DNA of 64,000 nt from Prosthecobacter sp. (GCA_021733925.1 JAIPJY010000004.1:124001-188000), one strand, 5' to 3'. Counted from the first letter of the stretch, positions 9,885 through 19,368 are shown. A program made the numbers and translations. Notes: generated by a model not told the origin, from the letters alone.

Positions 9885-11966
9885 ATGAGCTTTGCCCACC
9901 CACACCTGCTCTGGTTCCTGCTGATCATTCCCGCCCTGGTGGGACTGAAACTGCTGGTGGATGCGAATGGTTCCAAGGCGGAACGTCTGTTCACGGCGGC
10001 GCGTCTGAGGACATCACTCGTGATTGGGCGCTCGCTGTGGCGCTCATGGTTCGTGTATGTTTTGTACATCATGGCCATGGCGTGCCTCATTTTCGCCGTC
10101 GCCCAGCCGCGCTGGGGCGAAGACAAACTCGAGATTCCGGACAAGGGGCGCAACATTTTCATCGCCATCGACACCTCGCGTTCCATGCTCGCGCGCGACG
10201 TGCCCCCCGACCGTCTCACGCGCGCAAGGCTGGCTGCGCATGACCTCGTCATGGAGCTCAGCGGAGAGCGGATCGGCCTGCTGGCCTTTGCTGGCCGCGC
10301 CTACCTCCAGGCACCGCTGACGACTGATCATGACGCCATCATCGAGTCGTTGCTGGCCTTTGACCACACGATCATCGAGTGGGGTGGGAGCAATCTGGCA
10401 GACCTGCTGGATGTGACCCTGCGTGCCATCAAAAATCTGCCGAAGAGCAATTACGCGCTGGTCATTTTCAGTGACGGCGGCGATGCCGACGCCAAACTCA
10501 CCTCCTACATCCAGCGCCTGACTGCGGCGGGTGTGATTGTCGTCACCGTGGGTGTCGGCACCGATGACGGCATGCTCATTCCAAATCCTGAGATCGAGGG
10601 CGATTACATTCGAGACGAGGCTGGAAATGTGGTGCTCTCAAAGCTGCAAAGCGGTGTGCTGCAGCAACTGGCCACAGCCACCGGAGGACGCTTTCTTAAA
10701 CTGGGAACGCAGCCGCTCAACCGCAAGTCCATCCAGCCCGTCCTCGACCGCCTGACTGAGCAGGAGTCCGCCAACCGGCAAACTTCAAGGCCGATTGAGC
10801 GCTTTGCCTGGCCCCTAGGTCTGGGTATATTCCTGCTCATGCTTGCCTGGACCATCAGCGCCCTACCCCGTTCTGCCGCCGTACGCCCAGCCGTGCTGGC
10901 ACTGGCAGTGACAGCATTTGCACCTACACCTCCGGCACAGGCCGCAGACGCAGGGGGGATGCTGGCCGCCATTTCCAGGTCAGACGGCCCTACACCGGAT
11001 GACGCGCGCCAGGCGCTCGAAAGCGGCAATTATAAAGAGGCGCACGATCTTTATGCCGAATTGCTGGACGAATACACCGATGAACAGGACACCACTGGAT
11101 CGAAAATCCATGTCCGCAGCAAGGTGAGCTGGATCACCGGCATCTTTAAAAGCATCAGCCGCTCGATGAGCAAGAATCAAAAGTTAGAGGACGAGCTGAC
11201 CTACGGACTCGCCACAGCCGAGCACGACCTGACCAATTACGACGCTTCTGCGAAGCACTTCAGCGATGTCCTGCGCACGGAGGACAAGTCGCTACGTGCA
11301 CGCGCACATCGCGGCCTTGGCCACACGCTGTATGATCAAGGCGTGCGCGGCCTGCAGGAGCAGCCGAAGATCACCATCCAGCGCTGGACCGACGCGCTGC
11401 GCCATCTGGATGCCGCGCTGGATCTCGACCCCAACAACAAGGACCTGCATGAGAACCGCGACCATGTGGCCGCAATGCTGGACCAACTGCGCCAGAAGAT
11501 GAAGGAACTGGAGGAAAAGCAGGGCAAAAAAGGTGACAAAGGCAAGAAGGGGCAGAAAGGCGACAAGGGCGAAGGCCAGGAAGGTGAAGAAGGCGAAACT
11601 GGCAATCAAGGCAGCGACCCGGACGGCCAGGGTGAACCCAAGGAGCAAAAAGAAGTCAAAGGCGAAAAGAAGGAGGCGGATGACGGCATTGGCGGCAAGG
11701 ATGCCAAAGAACTGCCCGAGGGGCAGCTCCAGGCTGCTGGTGATAAGCCGGGCGAAAAAGAAAGCCAGCAGGGCAAAGACGGCCAGAAACCAGGTGGGGA
11801 CGACAAGAAAAAAACGGCCAACGGAACTCCTTCCGACCAACGCAATCCACGTACCGGTTACACCCCCGGCGAGGCCGAAGGCTTCATCCGCCAATACATG
11901 GATGAGATCACTGCGCCTTTGTCCAACCGCTACCACACCCCGCCGCCGAACAAAAAAGACTGGTGA
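9885..11966 (+). CDS. batB: BatB-BatC fusion: von Willebrand A plus TPR protein
   Basis: 693 residues. The N-terminal half is BatB: helices at about 7-24 and 56-73, a VWA domain with MIDAS DTSRS at 96-100, and a helix near 308-325. After a second hydrophobic stretch at about 335-352, the chain carries TPR repeats at about 365-540 (for example AHRGLGHTLYDQGV and LRHLDAALDLDPNNKDLHEN), as in BatC. The tail at about 545-680 is a low-complexity run of Lys, Gly, Glu and Gln with collagen-like KGDKGKKGQKGDKG steps. In many bacteria BatB and BatC are separate genes. The fusion is read straight from one open frame with no break. Confidence 0.92.
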   Translation: MSFAHPHLLWFLLIIPALVGLKLLVDANGSKAERLFTAARLRTSLVIGRSLWRSWFVYVLYIMAMACLIFAVAQPRWGEDKLEIPDKGRNIFIAIDTSRSMLARDVPPDRLTRARLAAHDLVMELSGERIGLLAFAGRAYLQAPLTTDHDAIIESLLAFDHTIIEWGGSNLADLLDVTLRAIKNLPKSNYALVIFSDGGDADAKLTSYIQRLTAAGVIVVTVGVGTDDGMLIPNPEIEGDYIRDEAGNVVLSKLQSGVLQQLATATGGRFLKLGTQPLNRKSIQPVLDRLTEQESANRQTSRPIERFAWPLGLGIFLLMLAWTISALPRSAAVRPAVLALAVTAFAPTPPAQAADAGGMLAAISRSDGPTPDDARQALESGNYKEAHDLYAELLDEYTDEQDTTGSKIHVRSKVSWITGIFKSISRSMSKNQKLEDELTYGLATAEHDLTNYDASAKHFSDVLRTEDKSLRARAHRGLGHTLYDQGVRGLQEQPKITIQRWTDALRHLDAALDLDPNNKDLHENRDHVAAMLDQLRQKMKELEEKQGKKGDKGKKGQKGDKGEGQEGEEGETGNQGSDPDGQGEPKEQKEVKGEKKEADDGIGGKDAKELPEGQLQAAGDKPGEKESQQGKDGQKPGGDDKKKTANGTPSDQRNPRTGYTPGEAEGFIRQYMDEITAPLSNRYHTPPPNKKDW

Positions 11967-12007
11967 GCCGCCGCCATCGGCAATGACGAACGAAATCCCA
12001 AGCTCGA

Positions 12008-14608
12008 ATGATTCAAAGCCTCCATCTCACCTCAAGCCCGGCACGGTCTGCAGTCATGGCCGGTTCATGGACGTTCAGTCCTCAATCCATCCTGCTGCAG
12101 GCGCTGTTGTTCCTGACATTTTTTATTACCAGCGCCTCCGCAGCCACGGTGCGTGCTTATATCCAGCCTGACAACGCGCACACCGGCCAGGTGGTCAACT
12201 ATGTCATCACCGTGCAAAACGGCACCGTACAAAACGTGCCGCAGCTGCGACTGCCGGTGCAGGTCGGCATGAGTGCCGGGCCCTCCACTGCACAGAACAT
12301 TGAAATCCGCGGCTCCCAGCGGGTTTTTTCCACGCAGTTATCCTGGGGTGTTGCAGGCACTGAACCCGGCGAGTTTGTCATTCCGCCTCAGGAGGTGTTG
12401 GTGAACGGAGAGATTGTCAAAACCAACGAGGTTCGTCTCATCGTAAGTGAATCTTCGACCACTGTGCCCACTGCAGCCGAAGATGCCAGCATACCGCTGT
12501 TTCAAATCGAAGTCGGCAAGACGGAGATTTATCAGGGCGAGGTGGTTCCCATCAGCGCCAGCCTGTTTGTACCGCGCGGCAGTGTGATGCTGCGCCGAGT
12601 CGGTCTGATCGATGTGAACAAGAGTGATTTTGCCATCGCCCGTTTTCCGCAGCAGGCCGATCAAAATGCGCAACGCATCAACGACATCGACTACGTGGTC
12701 ATCACCTATCGCAGCACGCTCTCCGCACTCCACGCGGGCGATCTGAAAGTGGGGCCCGCCACTTGTGAACTGTTGTACGAGGTTTATGACGAAAACTCCC
12801 AGAGACAGATGAGTCGCGGCCTGCCTTTTGGCATGATCATGGGCAGCGCGGAGCCACGCAAGCAGGTGGTCAAAAGCCAGGAGGTGAAGATCAAGGTGCT
12901 GCCGCTTCCCACGGAGGGCAAACCCGCCAACTTCAGCGGTGCCGTCGGTGATTTTAGCATCAGCGCGACCGCCACCCCCAGTGAACTCAGCGTCGGTGAT
13001 CCTCTGGCCGTGGACATCACCATCGACGGGTCGGGCAATTTCGACGCGCTCAACCCACCCAGCCTCATGCCACCCGAGGGTTGGAAAGCATACCCCCCGA
13101 GGCGCTACAATGTGGACGGTCCGATCGACCCCAATCTCACGCCCACCTTGCAGCGCCGCATCGCCTATTCGATGGTGTTTGTGCCGGAAAAAGTGCTGAC
13201 GGAACTGCCACCGTTTGAGCTGAGCTACTTCAGCCCTACGCAGAAGAAGTACGTCTCCGCACGCACCCCGGCGATCGCGCTGAAGATCAAGCCCGGTGCT
13301 GTGGTGGCCGCAGTTACGGCTGTGGAAGGCAGTGACGGTGTGGAGGCCCCCAAGCCGCCGCCCGTGCAGCAGCCCAAGCCACAGATCAGCGACATCCTCA
13401 TGAATGTCCCGGTCAAAGCCAAGTGGCTGAGCACCACCGCCGTCAGCGCCCCACTCACCACCAGTGCACGCTTTTGGGCCATTCAGTCGATTCCAGCAGC
13501 ACTCGTGATTCTGGCAGCATTGTTCACGTGGTTTCGTCGCTATCAAGCAGAAGCAACGAGCGGACTGCGGGGAGAACTGCAGCAGTTGTGGCATGGTCTG
13601 GAAGAGACCAATCTCGCGGATCGTGATTTCCTCCAGCGCGCCGCTCACTTCATCCACCGCAGCCAGCCGGGTGAAGTGAAGGACGAGGAACTGAAGCAGA
13701 TCATCCACCGCTACGAGACCCAGAGTTTCACCGCAGCTCCAAGCTCGGGACAAGAGCTCGGCACCGAGGAGCGCAGTCGTATCCTTTCGGCATTGGCGCC
13801 GCTGCTGAAACGCACCGCCATTCTCATCGCCACGCTGGCCATGTTCTCACTCCATGCCGGCGCCGCGGATGCTTCCCCCGACGAAGTTTATCAGCAGGCA
13901 CGCGAGGCTCTGGAAAAAGGCAAATTCACCCAGGCGCAATACCTCGGCGAATCACTCACCAAGCAGCAGCCGCCCGCCTTGAGCTCTGCGGTCTTCACCC
14001 TCATCGCCAACGCGCGCTACCGGCAGGAGGACATGGGACGTGCAGCCCTATGGTACCAGCGTGCACAGCTGCTGGATCCCCTGAATCCTGAGGTGCGGCA
14101 GAATCTGCGGCATCTGGACAAAGAGCTGCGATTCTTCCGCTTTGGAGAGGACTCTCCGCTGGCTGAGTGGAGCCTGCTGCTGAACAAAAACACCTGGGTC
14201 ATCGCCGCATCCGCAGGCGTGTGGCTCATTTTGCTGGCCCTCATGCGCTGGATTCCTGCCTCTTCACAGAAAGGCAGCAGCGGAGCATTTGCACTCATTT
14301 TCAGCATCATCGGCCTGCTGATTTTCATTCCTTCAGCCACTTTCGCCGCCATTCGGCCGGTGCCAGGAGACCGCGTGAAGAATGTGATGGTCGTCACTGC
14401 ACGCGAAGTCAGGGCCTACACAGCCGCCACGCTCACATCCGGCAGCGTCATCGACAAAATTCCTCCCGGCAGCCAGGTGCGTTTGCTGGAAAAACGCGGA
14501 GCCTGGAGCTACATCGAAATCCCCACTAGTGATGAACACGTGCGCGGCTGGATCGAATCCGCCACCTACACACCGCTGTGGCCGTGGAATATGGATCTGG
14601 TGCCGTAA
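12008..14608 (+). CDS. batD: BatD-type protein fused to TPR and SH3 domains (BatD-BatE)
   Basis: 866 residues. A signal peptide ends near ITSASA, about residue 45; a second ATG at 12056 would also keep it. BatD beta-sandwich repeats run to about 480, followed by a helix at about 491-510, a short helical domain, another hydrophobic stretch near 604-620, TPR-like repeats at about 625-705, two helices at about 726-742 and 757-775, and a bacterial SH3-like domain at about 790-860 (GSVIDKIPPGSQVRLLEKRG). TPR plus SH3 is the usual content of BatE, so this looks like BatD and BatE joined. The last 303 bp have a diverged copy at 16698-17000. Confidence 0.9.
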   Translation: MIQSLHLTSSPARSAVMAGSWTFSPQSILLQALLFLTFFITSASAATVRAYIQPDNAHTGQVVNYVITVQNGTVQNVPQLRLPVQVGMSAGPSTAQNIEIRGSQRVFSTQLSWGVAGTEPGEFVIPPQEVLVNGEIVKTNEVRLIVSESSTTVPTAAEDASIPLFQIEVGKTEIYQGEVVPISASLFVPRGSVMLRRVGLIDVNKSDFAIARFPQQADQNAQRINDIDYVVITYRSTLSALHAGDLKVGPATCELLYEVYDENSQRQMSRGLPFGMIMGSAEPRKQVVKSQEVKIKVLPLPTEGKPANFSGAVGDFSISATATPSELSVGDPLAVDITIDGSGNFDALNPPSLMPPEGWKAYPPRRYNVDGPIDPNLTPTLQRRIAYSMVFVPEKVLTELPPFELSYFSPTQKKYVSARTPAIALKIKPGAVVAAVTAVEGSDGVEAPKPPPVQQPKPQISDILMNVPVKAKWLSTTAVSAPLTTSARFWAIQSIPAALVILAALFTWFRRYQAEATSGLRGELQQLWHGLEETNLADRDFLQRAAHFIHRSQPGEVKDEELKQIIHRYETQSFTAAPSSGQELGTEERSRILSALAPLLKRTAILIATLAMFSLHAGAADASPDEVYQQAREALEKGKFTQAQYLGESLTKQQPPALSSAVFTLIANARYRQEDMGRAALWYQRAQLLDPLNPEVRQNLRHLDKELRFFRFGEDSPLAEWSLLLNKNTWVIAASAGVWLILLALMRWIPASSQKGSSGAFALIFSIIGLLIFIPSATFAAIRPVPGDRVKNVMVVTAREVRAYTAATLTSGSVIDKIPPGSQVRLLEKRGAWSYIEIPTSDEHVRGWIESATYTPLWPWNMDLVP
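14306..14608 (+). repeat. Direct repeat, copy 1 (3' end of the batD-like gene)
   Basis: This stretch encodes the last helix and the SH3-like domain of the BatD-BatE protein. Aligned by eye, it matches 16698-17000 over 303 bases without gaps and with 22 mismatches, about 93% identity. Both copies end at the same stop codon; the sequences that follow differ at once. Confidence 0.9.
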
Positions 14609-14701
14609 GCAACCAAAGAAGAGCGTGCGAGCTTGCTACTACGGTGCCGCATGGCTCCAAGCAGTCACTGCCCGGAGTGCAGATGCCAAGAATTTCATCA
14701 C

Positions 14702-14731
14702 AAAAAAGACGGTGCCTTGCGACACCGCCTT
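14702..14731 (-). terminator. Rho-independent terminator of the autotransporter gene
   Basis: On the minus strand GGCGGTG and CACCGTC form a seven-pair stem with one G-T pair around a loop of about eight bases, followed by TTTTTT. It lies about 28 bp beyond the stop at 14759. Confidence 0.7.
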
Positions 14732-14758
14732 AAAAGAGGAGAGCTGAACTCAGTCCAC

Positions 14759-16402
14759 CTAGAACTTGTAACCAAAGCGCACCTGACCGTAGTGGGCCTG
14801 CATGTCCTGACGGAAGAACTGGCCCTGGTAGTTGAGCAGCAGGTTGAACCGGTCGTTAAACTGGAAGTTCACGCCGGCACCGGCCACCAAGTAGTCTTGG
14901 CCGGGGGTTTGATTGCCGCCGGCGGCGCTGAACGGGGCGTTGATCAAGGAAACGCTGCTGCCGTTGTTCTTGAGATTCTGCCGCTCATAGCCCAGCAGCA
15001 CCTGCGGCGTAATAAAGGCCCATTCGGTCTGAATCTTCTTCGAAGCGCTCCAGCCCACACGGGTGACGAGGGATTCGTAACTCTGCTCGCCGTAGCGTAG
15101 CGCGGCGAGACCACCGCCAGTTTCACTGTATCCGTCCACGCTGCCATGCAGGTAATCGATGCCGGCGTAAGGACCAGTGACCAGGGTATTGTTTTGAAAG
15201 CGGAAGTTCCAGCCGGTGTTGTATTGAACGGAGTTGGTGTAAGTGCGTGTGGTACCAAAGGCCATGGGGAAGCCGAAGCCGGGATTGCGCCGGGAATCGA
15301 GCTGGTAAGTGCCAAAGCTGTAGAGCAGGCTGCTCCAGAAATTTTTGCGCACAAAAGAGACGTAGGCGGAGAGGGCGGGGCCTTCGAGGTGCAGGCTGCC
15401 GAGACCGCCGGTGTAGCTCTGGTCACTGGTGAGAAAGGAGGTCGCGAAACCCACTGCAAGGCCGCGGCTTAGATGGCGGCTGATGCCGATGCTGGGAGCC
15501 CAGGCATCCACCTCCACGCCAGCCTGGCCGCTGATGGCGTTGAGCTTGACGTTGCCGTAATTCACCGAGGAAAAAACCTCCCACTGGCGGGAACGCATGA
15601 CCTTCTTGGCGATGGGGCTGTCTGGGCCGTCTCCCTGACCGACAACGACGCCGTCATCCAAGGAGGCGGCAAGGCTGTCGCTGGCGGCTTCCTCGCCGCC
15701 ACCGGCGCGTAGATTGAAAAGATGGTTGTTAATGTCGTTGGTGACGGTGCTGCCCGCATTGATGAGCATCTGCCCTTCGGCATTGGCCATCGGCAGGCCG
15801 GACATCTCTGCAGAGAGCTGTGCAGGCGGAGGACCTGCAACGTACTCAGGGATGGTGAAGGAATAAGCGATAGACATGCCTCCGCTACTGGTTGGAACGG
15901 AACTGACCACCACCACAAAGGTGTTCCCATTGGCAACTTCGAAGCTAAAAGTGCCGCCTGCAGCCGAGGATCCAGGATTTCCCAAGTGATTGTCCGTGAT
16001 GGCAGCAGGATCGAACACACCCAGATAACCCGCGATGAATGCACTGACGGACCAGCCGTCATTCAAGACCACGGAGTATAGCTGTGTGGCACCGGTGTTA
16101 TTGGTAAAGTTGTAGGCGTCATAGGCAAAGTTTCCGGAGCTAAAGGCAGATGCCGCAGCTGGACTGCCGAGCGTGGAGTTTACTGGAGTTCCAGAACGAA
16201 AAAGCCGAGGTGACTGGGTGGGATCGGTGCCCTCCAGAATGCCATCAATGGTCACAGCGGCTTGGCTGGTGCCAGCCAAAGACAGCAGGGAGACCAGCCA
16301 AACGGCCTGCAGGCAGGCTTTGGAGCGCCGAAGAAGCGCCAATGGGGAAACAGGTTTTTTTTCACTAAAGGGAGGAGTGTGAGAGGGGGCGGGGTGCTTC
16401 AT
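14759..16402 (-). CDS. Autotransporter-type outer membrane beta-barrel protein
   Basis: 547 residues. A long basic N-terminus leads to a signal core and a likely cleavage at SQAA near residue 49. The passenger at about 50-260 is small and rich in Gly, Ser, Thr and Asn with no catalytic motif I recognise. The C-terminal 270 residues show alternating aromatic and polar strands of an autotransporter barrel, from RQWEVFSSVNYGN to the terminal VRFGYKF with its final Phe. It points against both neighbours and sits between two direct repeats (14306-14608 and 16698-17000). A terminator lies just downstream and an AT-rich upstream region holds its promoter. Passenger function unknown; adhesion is possible but unproven. 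Confidence 0.85.
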   Translation of the reverse strand: MKHPAPSHTPPFSEKKPVSPLALLRRSKACLQAVWLVSLLSLAGTSQAAVTIDGILEGTDPTQSPRLFRSGTPVNSTLGSPAAASAFSSGNFAYDAYNFTNNTGATQLYSVVLNDGWSVSAFIAGYLGVFDPAAITDNHLGNPGSSAAGGTFSFEVANGNTFVVVVSSVPTSSGGMSIAYSFTIPEYVAGPPPAQLSAEMSGLPMANAEGQMLINAGSTVTNDINNHLFNLRAGGGEEAASDSLAASLDDGVVVGQGDGPDSPIAKKVMRSRQWEVFSSVNYGNVKLNAISGQAGVEVDAWAPSIGISRHLSRGLAVGFATSFLTSDQSYTGGLGSLHLEGPALSAYVSFVRKNFWSSLLYSFGTYQLDSRRNPGFGFPMAFGTTRTYTNSVQYNTGWNFRFQNNTLVTGPYAGIDYLHGSVDGYSETGGGLAALRYGEQSYESLVTRVGWSASKKIQTEWAFITPQVLLGYERQNLKNNGSSVSLINAPFSAAGGNQTPGQDYLVAGAGVNFQFNDRFNLLLNYQGQFFRQDMQAHYGQVRFGYKF

Positions 16403-16697
16403 GATCTTCTAGGTGAATGCTAATAATATAGACGATTTTTACTTTTTATATAAAGTTTCCCTTAATTAGATATAAACTTATAATAAGTCATTTACGTGAT
16501 GCAAGGTTGAGCCTGCGACAGGAAATGGAAACAAGCGCCCCATGTCCATCGACATGAAAGCACTCACTACCCGACTGACTTTTATAGCGTTTAACGCTAC
16601 TTCCTTAGTTGGCAAGCAATACCGATGCCATCAGTCTAAACTTAAGATGACTGCCACCAAGATGACGTCCTTGTTCCAGAAAAATCAGGAATAACAG
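16403..16697. other. AT-rich intergenic region upstream of the autotransporter gene
   Basis: No gene is visible. The first 100 bp are strongly AT-rich with several TATA-like hexamers on the minus strand, so the autotransporter promoter is probably here, though I cannot pick one pair of boxes. A perfect inverted repeat, TAGCGTT-T-AACGCTA, lies at 16585-16599 and could be an operator. From 16698 the batD duplication begins. Confidence 0.6.
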
Positions 16698-17000
16698 ATC
16701 ATTGGCCCGCTGATTTTCACTCATTCAGCCACATTCGCCGCCATTCGGCCGGTGCCAGGAGACCGCGTGAAGGATGTGATGGTCGTCACTGCACGCGAGG
16801 TCTTGGCTTACACAGCCGCAACGCTCACATCCGGCAGCGTCATCGACAGAATTCCGCCCGGCAGCCAGGTGCGTTTGCTGGAAAAACGCGGAGCCTGGAG
16901 CTACATCGAAATCCCCACGAGTGATGAACACGTGCGCGGCTGGATTGAATCCGCCACGTACACGCCGTTGTGGCCGTGGGATATGGGGCTGCTGCCGTAA
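16698..17000 (+). pseudogene. Duplicated fragment of the batD 3' end (SH3-like domain), copy 2 of direct repeat
   Basis: Matches 14306-14608 ungapped over 303 bases with 22 differences. The frame is open to the same stop and encodes the SH3-like segment (GSVIDRIPPGSQVRLLEKRG), but TAA at 16692-16694 closes it just upstream. The only evident start inside is GTG 16752, which would give 82 residues without a signal peptide. About half of the differences change the amino acid, as expected for relaxed constraint. It is best read as a relic, though a short cytoplasmic SH3 protein is not excluded. Confidence 0.8.
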
Positions 17001-17012
17001 AGCCGTGGCAGA

Positions 17013-17546
17013 TCAGGCGCCGCCAACCATGCTGGGGCGGGGACCACCGCCTGTGTTCCGTCTGCTACCCGCTTCACGGTCAAGGACGAGAAGGCTGGCG
17101 GCGTCATCGCCGGCAAGTTTGAGGCGTTCAAGCATGTCGCGCACGGTCTTCTCCTCTTCCATCTGCTCATTGAGGAACCAGAGAAGCAGATTTTTCGAAG
17201 CGTGGTCTTTGACCTGCTCTGCAACTTCATACAAATCATTGATTTGCTGGGTGACTTTCTCTTCCTGCTTCAGGCTGTATTGAAAGGCGTCCATCACCGA
17301 TTTGTAGTCCATCTTCGGCTTGTCAATCGGCTGCAGTTCCACTTTGGCATCACGATCGACGAGGTAATGATAGAATTTCAGGGCATGCATGGTCTCCTCG
17401 CGGCTCTGGGCAAACATCCACTGGGCAAAGCCAGCATAAGGCGTCCGTTCAAACCACGCCGCCATGGCGAGGTAGACATAGCTGGAGGACATTTCGTTGT
17501 TGATCTGCTCGTTGAGCAGCTTGGTGAGTTTGGGATTGAGTGTCAT
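17013..17546 (-). CDS. ftnA: Ferritin, non-heme type
   Basis: 177 residues from ATG 17544-17546; an upstream extension of the frame has no ferritin character. It should store iron as a ferric mineral inside a 24-subunit cage in the cytoplasm. The four-helix ferritin pattern is clear: NEQINNEMSSSYVYLAMAAW in helix A, SREETMHALKFYHYLVDRD with the di-iron Glu and His in helix B, and NEQMEEEKTVRDMLERLK with the Gln and Glu of the later helices. The tail after about 160 is Gly- and Pro-rich. The stop lies 12 bp from the end of the batD relic. No Fur-like box was found upstream. Confidence 0.94.
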   Translation of the reverse strand: MTLNPKLTKLLNEQINNEMSSSYVYLAMAAWFERTPYAGFAQWMFAQSREETMHALKFYHYLVDRDAKVELQPIDKPKMDYKSVMDAFQYSLKQEEKVTQQINDLYEVAEQVKDHASKNLLLWFLNEQMEEEKTVRDMLERLKLAGDDAASLLVLDREAGSRRNTGGGPRPSMVGGA

Positions 17547-17706
17547 GGTGTGCTTTGTGTTTGAATGTACAGAGATTGAACCAGCAGAGCGAGCCCAGCG
17601 CAAGACTGCACCGTGTTTTTTTCAGGCTTGAAAAGCACCAGTGAAAGGTAAAGGACGATTCGCTTTCCTTTGGGCCAGTCCACGCCACGATGAGGTCTCA
17701 CCCGCG

Positions 17707-18975
17707 ATGCCCCCCGACACCGCAGACTCACCTCAACAGCATCACCCGCAGGTCGTGCGGCGGAATTTCATCTGCCACTGCCTGGAAGGCGGGTTGTACA
17801 TGGGCGGAGTGGCGTTTCTCCAGCCGGAAACGGTGATGCCCAAAATGGTGGAGCAGCTTGGCGGACGCTCGGCGATCATCGCGATCATGCCGGCGATCCT
17901 GCCTGCGGCGTTTGCGATGGCGGGACTGTTTGTGTCACCGCTGGTGGAACGACTTACAAAGTTCAAGCCATGGGTGATGAGCTTTGGTCTGCTGCAACGG
18001 CTGCCTTACCTCATCACCGGGCTGCTGCTGTGGTTCTGGCAGGATGCCGGCCCGTGGCTGCTGCCGCTGGTGGTGCTGACGCCGGTGGTCTCCGGACTTA
18101 TTGGCGGCGTGGGCGTGGTGGCCTGGATGGAAATGGTCACGCGGATGGTGCCGGAGCGCGTGCGTGCCGCCGGCTGGGCCGCACGCTACATCACCCAGGC
18201 GTGCATCGGCATGGTGGCCGGAGCGGTGATCCATCAGGTGCTGACCCATGCTCCAGGACAGCGAGGCTACGCGGTGCTGCACCTGATCACGTTCGGCTTT
18301 TTGTTACTGTCCTGGCTGTCGCAGTCGTTCATGCGCGAACTGCCTGCGGCTCATCATTATCACCCGCACTCCGGCAGCTACTGGAGCTATCTGCGCAGTC
18401 TGCCGGGCCTGCTGGGCAAACAGCCGCAGCTGCTCAAGCTGATCGCCGCCCGTTTCACCGGCATGGGCTATTTGATGGTGGTCTCATTTCTCACTCTGCA
18501 TGCGCTGCACACCACGGGCAGACCGGAGGCGGATGAGGGCAATTTCGTTACCTTTCAGAATATCGGCACCATTCTTGGCAGCATGCTCGCGGCCTGGCTG
18601 GGATATCACCAAGGAGGCAGGGTGCTGCTGATTCTCTCACGCCTCATCTGCATCGTCATGTGCATCTGGGCCAGCCTGACGCATTCATTTGGCGGCTTCA
18701 CCGCCGCTTACTTCATCCTCGGCTTTGGCCTGTTCCTTGATCGAGTGGGCGATCTGACGCTCACCGCAGAACTGTGCCCGCCGGAACGCCGCTCGACGCT
18801 GCAGGCCATTCTCGGTTTCTGCAATGTGTGGTCGCTGATGCTCGCCACGAGCCTGGGCGGAGTGATTTACTCGCTCAGCGGTTCGTTTTACCTCGTCGCC
18901 TGCCTCGCGGCGGTGATGTCGGTCCTTTCCATCCTGATTCTATGCGGCATTCCCGAGCCGCGTGGACAACGCTGA
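17707..18975 (+). CDS. Major facilitator superfamily transporter
   Basis: 422 residues from ATG 17707; an in-frame GTG at 17641 would add 22 residues that look unlike a transporter N-terminus. About twelve membrane helices are visible. Helix 1 follows RRNFICHCLEGGLYMGGVAF, and the loop ERLTKFKPWVMSFGLLQRLP occupies the place of the MFS loop 2-3 motif. The charged insert ELPAAHHYHPHSGSYWSYLR separates the two halves. The substrate cannot be read from sequence. It is divergent from ferritin and convergent with clpS. Confidence 0.85.
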   Translation: MPPDTADSPQQHHPQVVRRNFICHCLEGGLYMGGVAFLQPETVMPKMVEQLGGRSAIIAIMPAILPAAFAMAGLFVSPLVERLTKFKPWVMSFGLLQRLPYLITGLLLWFWQDAGPWLLPLVVLTPVVSGLIGGVGVVAWMEMVTRMVPERVRAAGWAARYITQACIGMVAGAVIHQVLTHAPGQRGYAVLHLITFGFLLLSWLSQSFMRELPAAHHYHPHSGSYWSYLRSLPGLLGKQPQLLKLIAARFTGMGYLMVVSFLTLHALHTTGRPEADEGNFVTFQNIGTILGSMLAAWLGYHQGGRVLLILSRLICIVMCIWASLTHSFGGFTAAYFILGFGLFLDRVGDLTLTAELCPPERRSTLQAILGFCNVWSLMLATSLGGVIYSLSGSFYLVACLAAVMSVLSILILCGIPEPRGQR

Positions 18976-18984
18976 GCCCAGCGA

Positions 18985-19368
18985 TTACTCCGAGCACTCG
19001 ATCAAGGCCCGCATGGAGACTTGTCTTTGAGGATTGGTTTCTTTTGGATCAGGTCCGTATTCCTCAATCTGCTGCTGCCGCAGTTCAGCCAGTTCCTTGT
19101 GAACGGTTGCCACGATCACGCGCCCTTTGTCGTTCACCTCATCGGCCATACGTTTTCCGAGCTCCAGCGAATGCCCAAAGATGGCATGCAGCATATCGAT
19201 CACATATTCAAACGTGTGGATATCGTCATCCAGCAGGATGACATGCCATGGGGGCTCCAGTGCGGGCGGTGCTGTCAGCGGCTGTACACGCGGCTGGTGC
19301 GGAGCCACGCGGGGCTGGCGCGGTCTCACCGGAGCAGTCGCGCAGCGGATGTCAGCAGGGGGAATCAT
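18985..19368 (-). CDS. clpS: ATP-dependent Clp protease adaptor ClpS
   Basis: 127 residues from ATG 19366-19368. ClpS hands substrates with destabilising N-terminal residues to ClpA or ClpC. The core is plain: PPWHVILLDDDIHTFEYVID, GKRMADEVNDKGRVIVATV (place of the substrate pocket) and the ELAELRQQQIEEYG helix. The first 40 residues are Pro- and Arg-rich and probably disordered, as in other ClpS proteins. The frame is open further upstream, but that part shows no similarity to the family. The gene ends 9 bp from the MFS stop on the opposite strand. Confidence 0.93.
   Translation of the reverse strand: MIPPADIRCATAPVRPRQPRVAPHQPRVQPLTAPPALEPPWHVILLDDDIHTFEYVIDMLHAIFGHSLELGKRMADEVNDKGRVIVATVHKELAELRQQQIEEYGPDPKETNPQRQVSMRALIECSE

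Noticed and set aside
11521-11830. Lys/Gly/Glu-rich repetitive DNA considered as a separate tandem repeat element.
   Set aside because: The repetition is at the protein level within the BatB-BatC tail; units vary and the frame is unbroken.
12338-13753. A 471-codon open frame on the minus strand inside batD.
   Set aside because: It lies wholly opposite a well-supported gene, is rich in His, Arg and Leu as shadow frames are, and shows no domain or signal.
16752-17000. An 82-codon gene from GTG 16752 encoding an SH3 domain.
   Set aside because: It is the truncated second copy of the batD end, without signal or start signals; listed as a relic instead.
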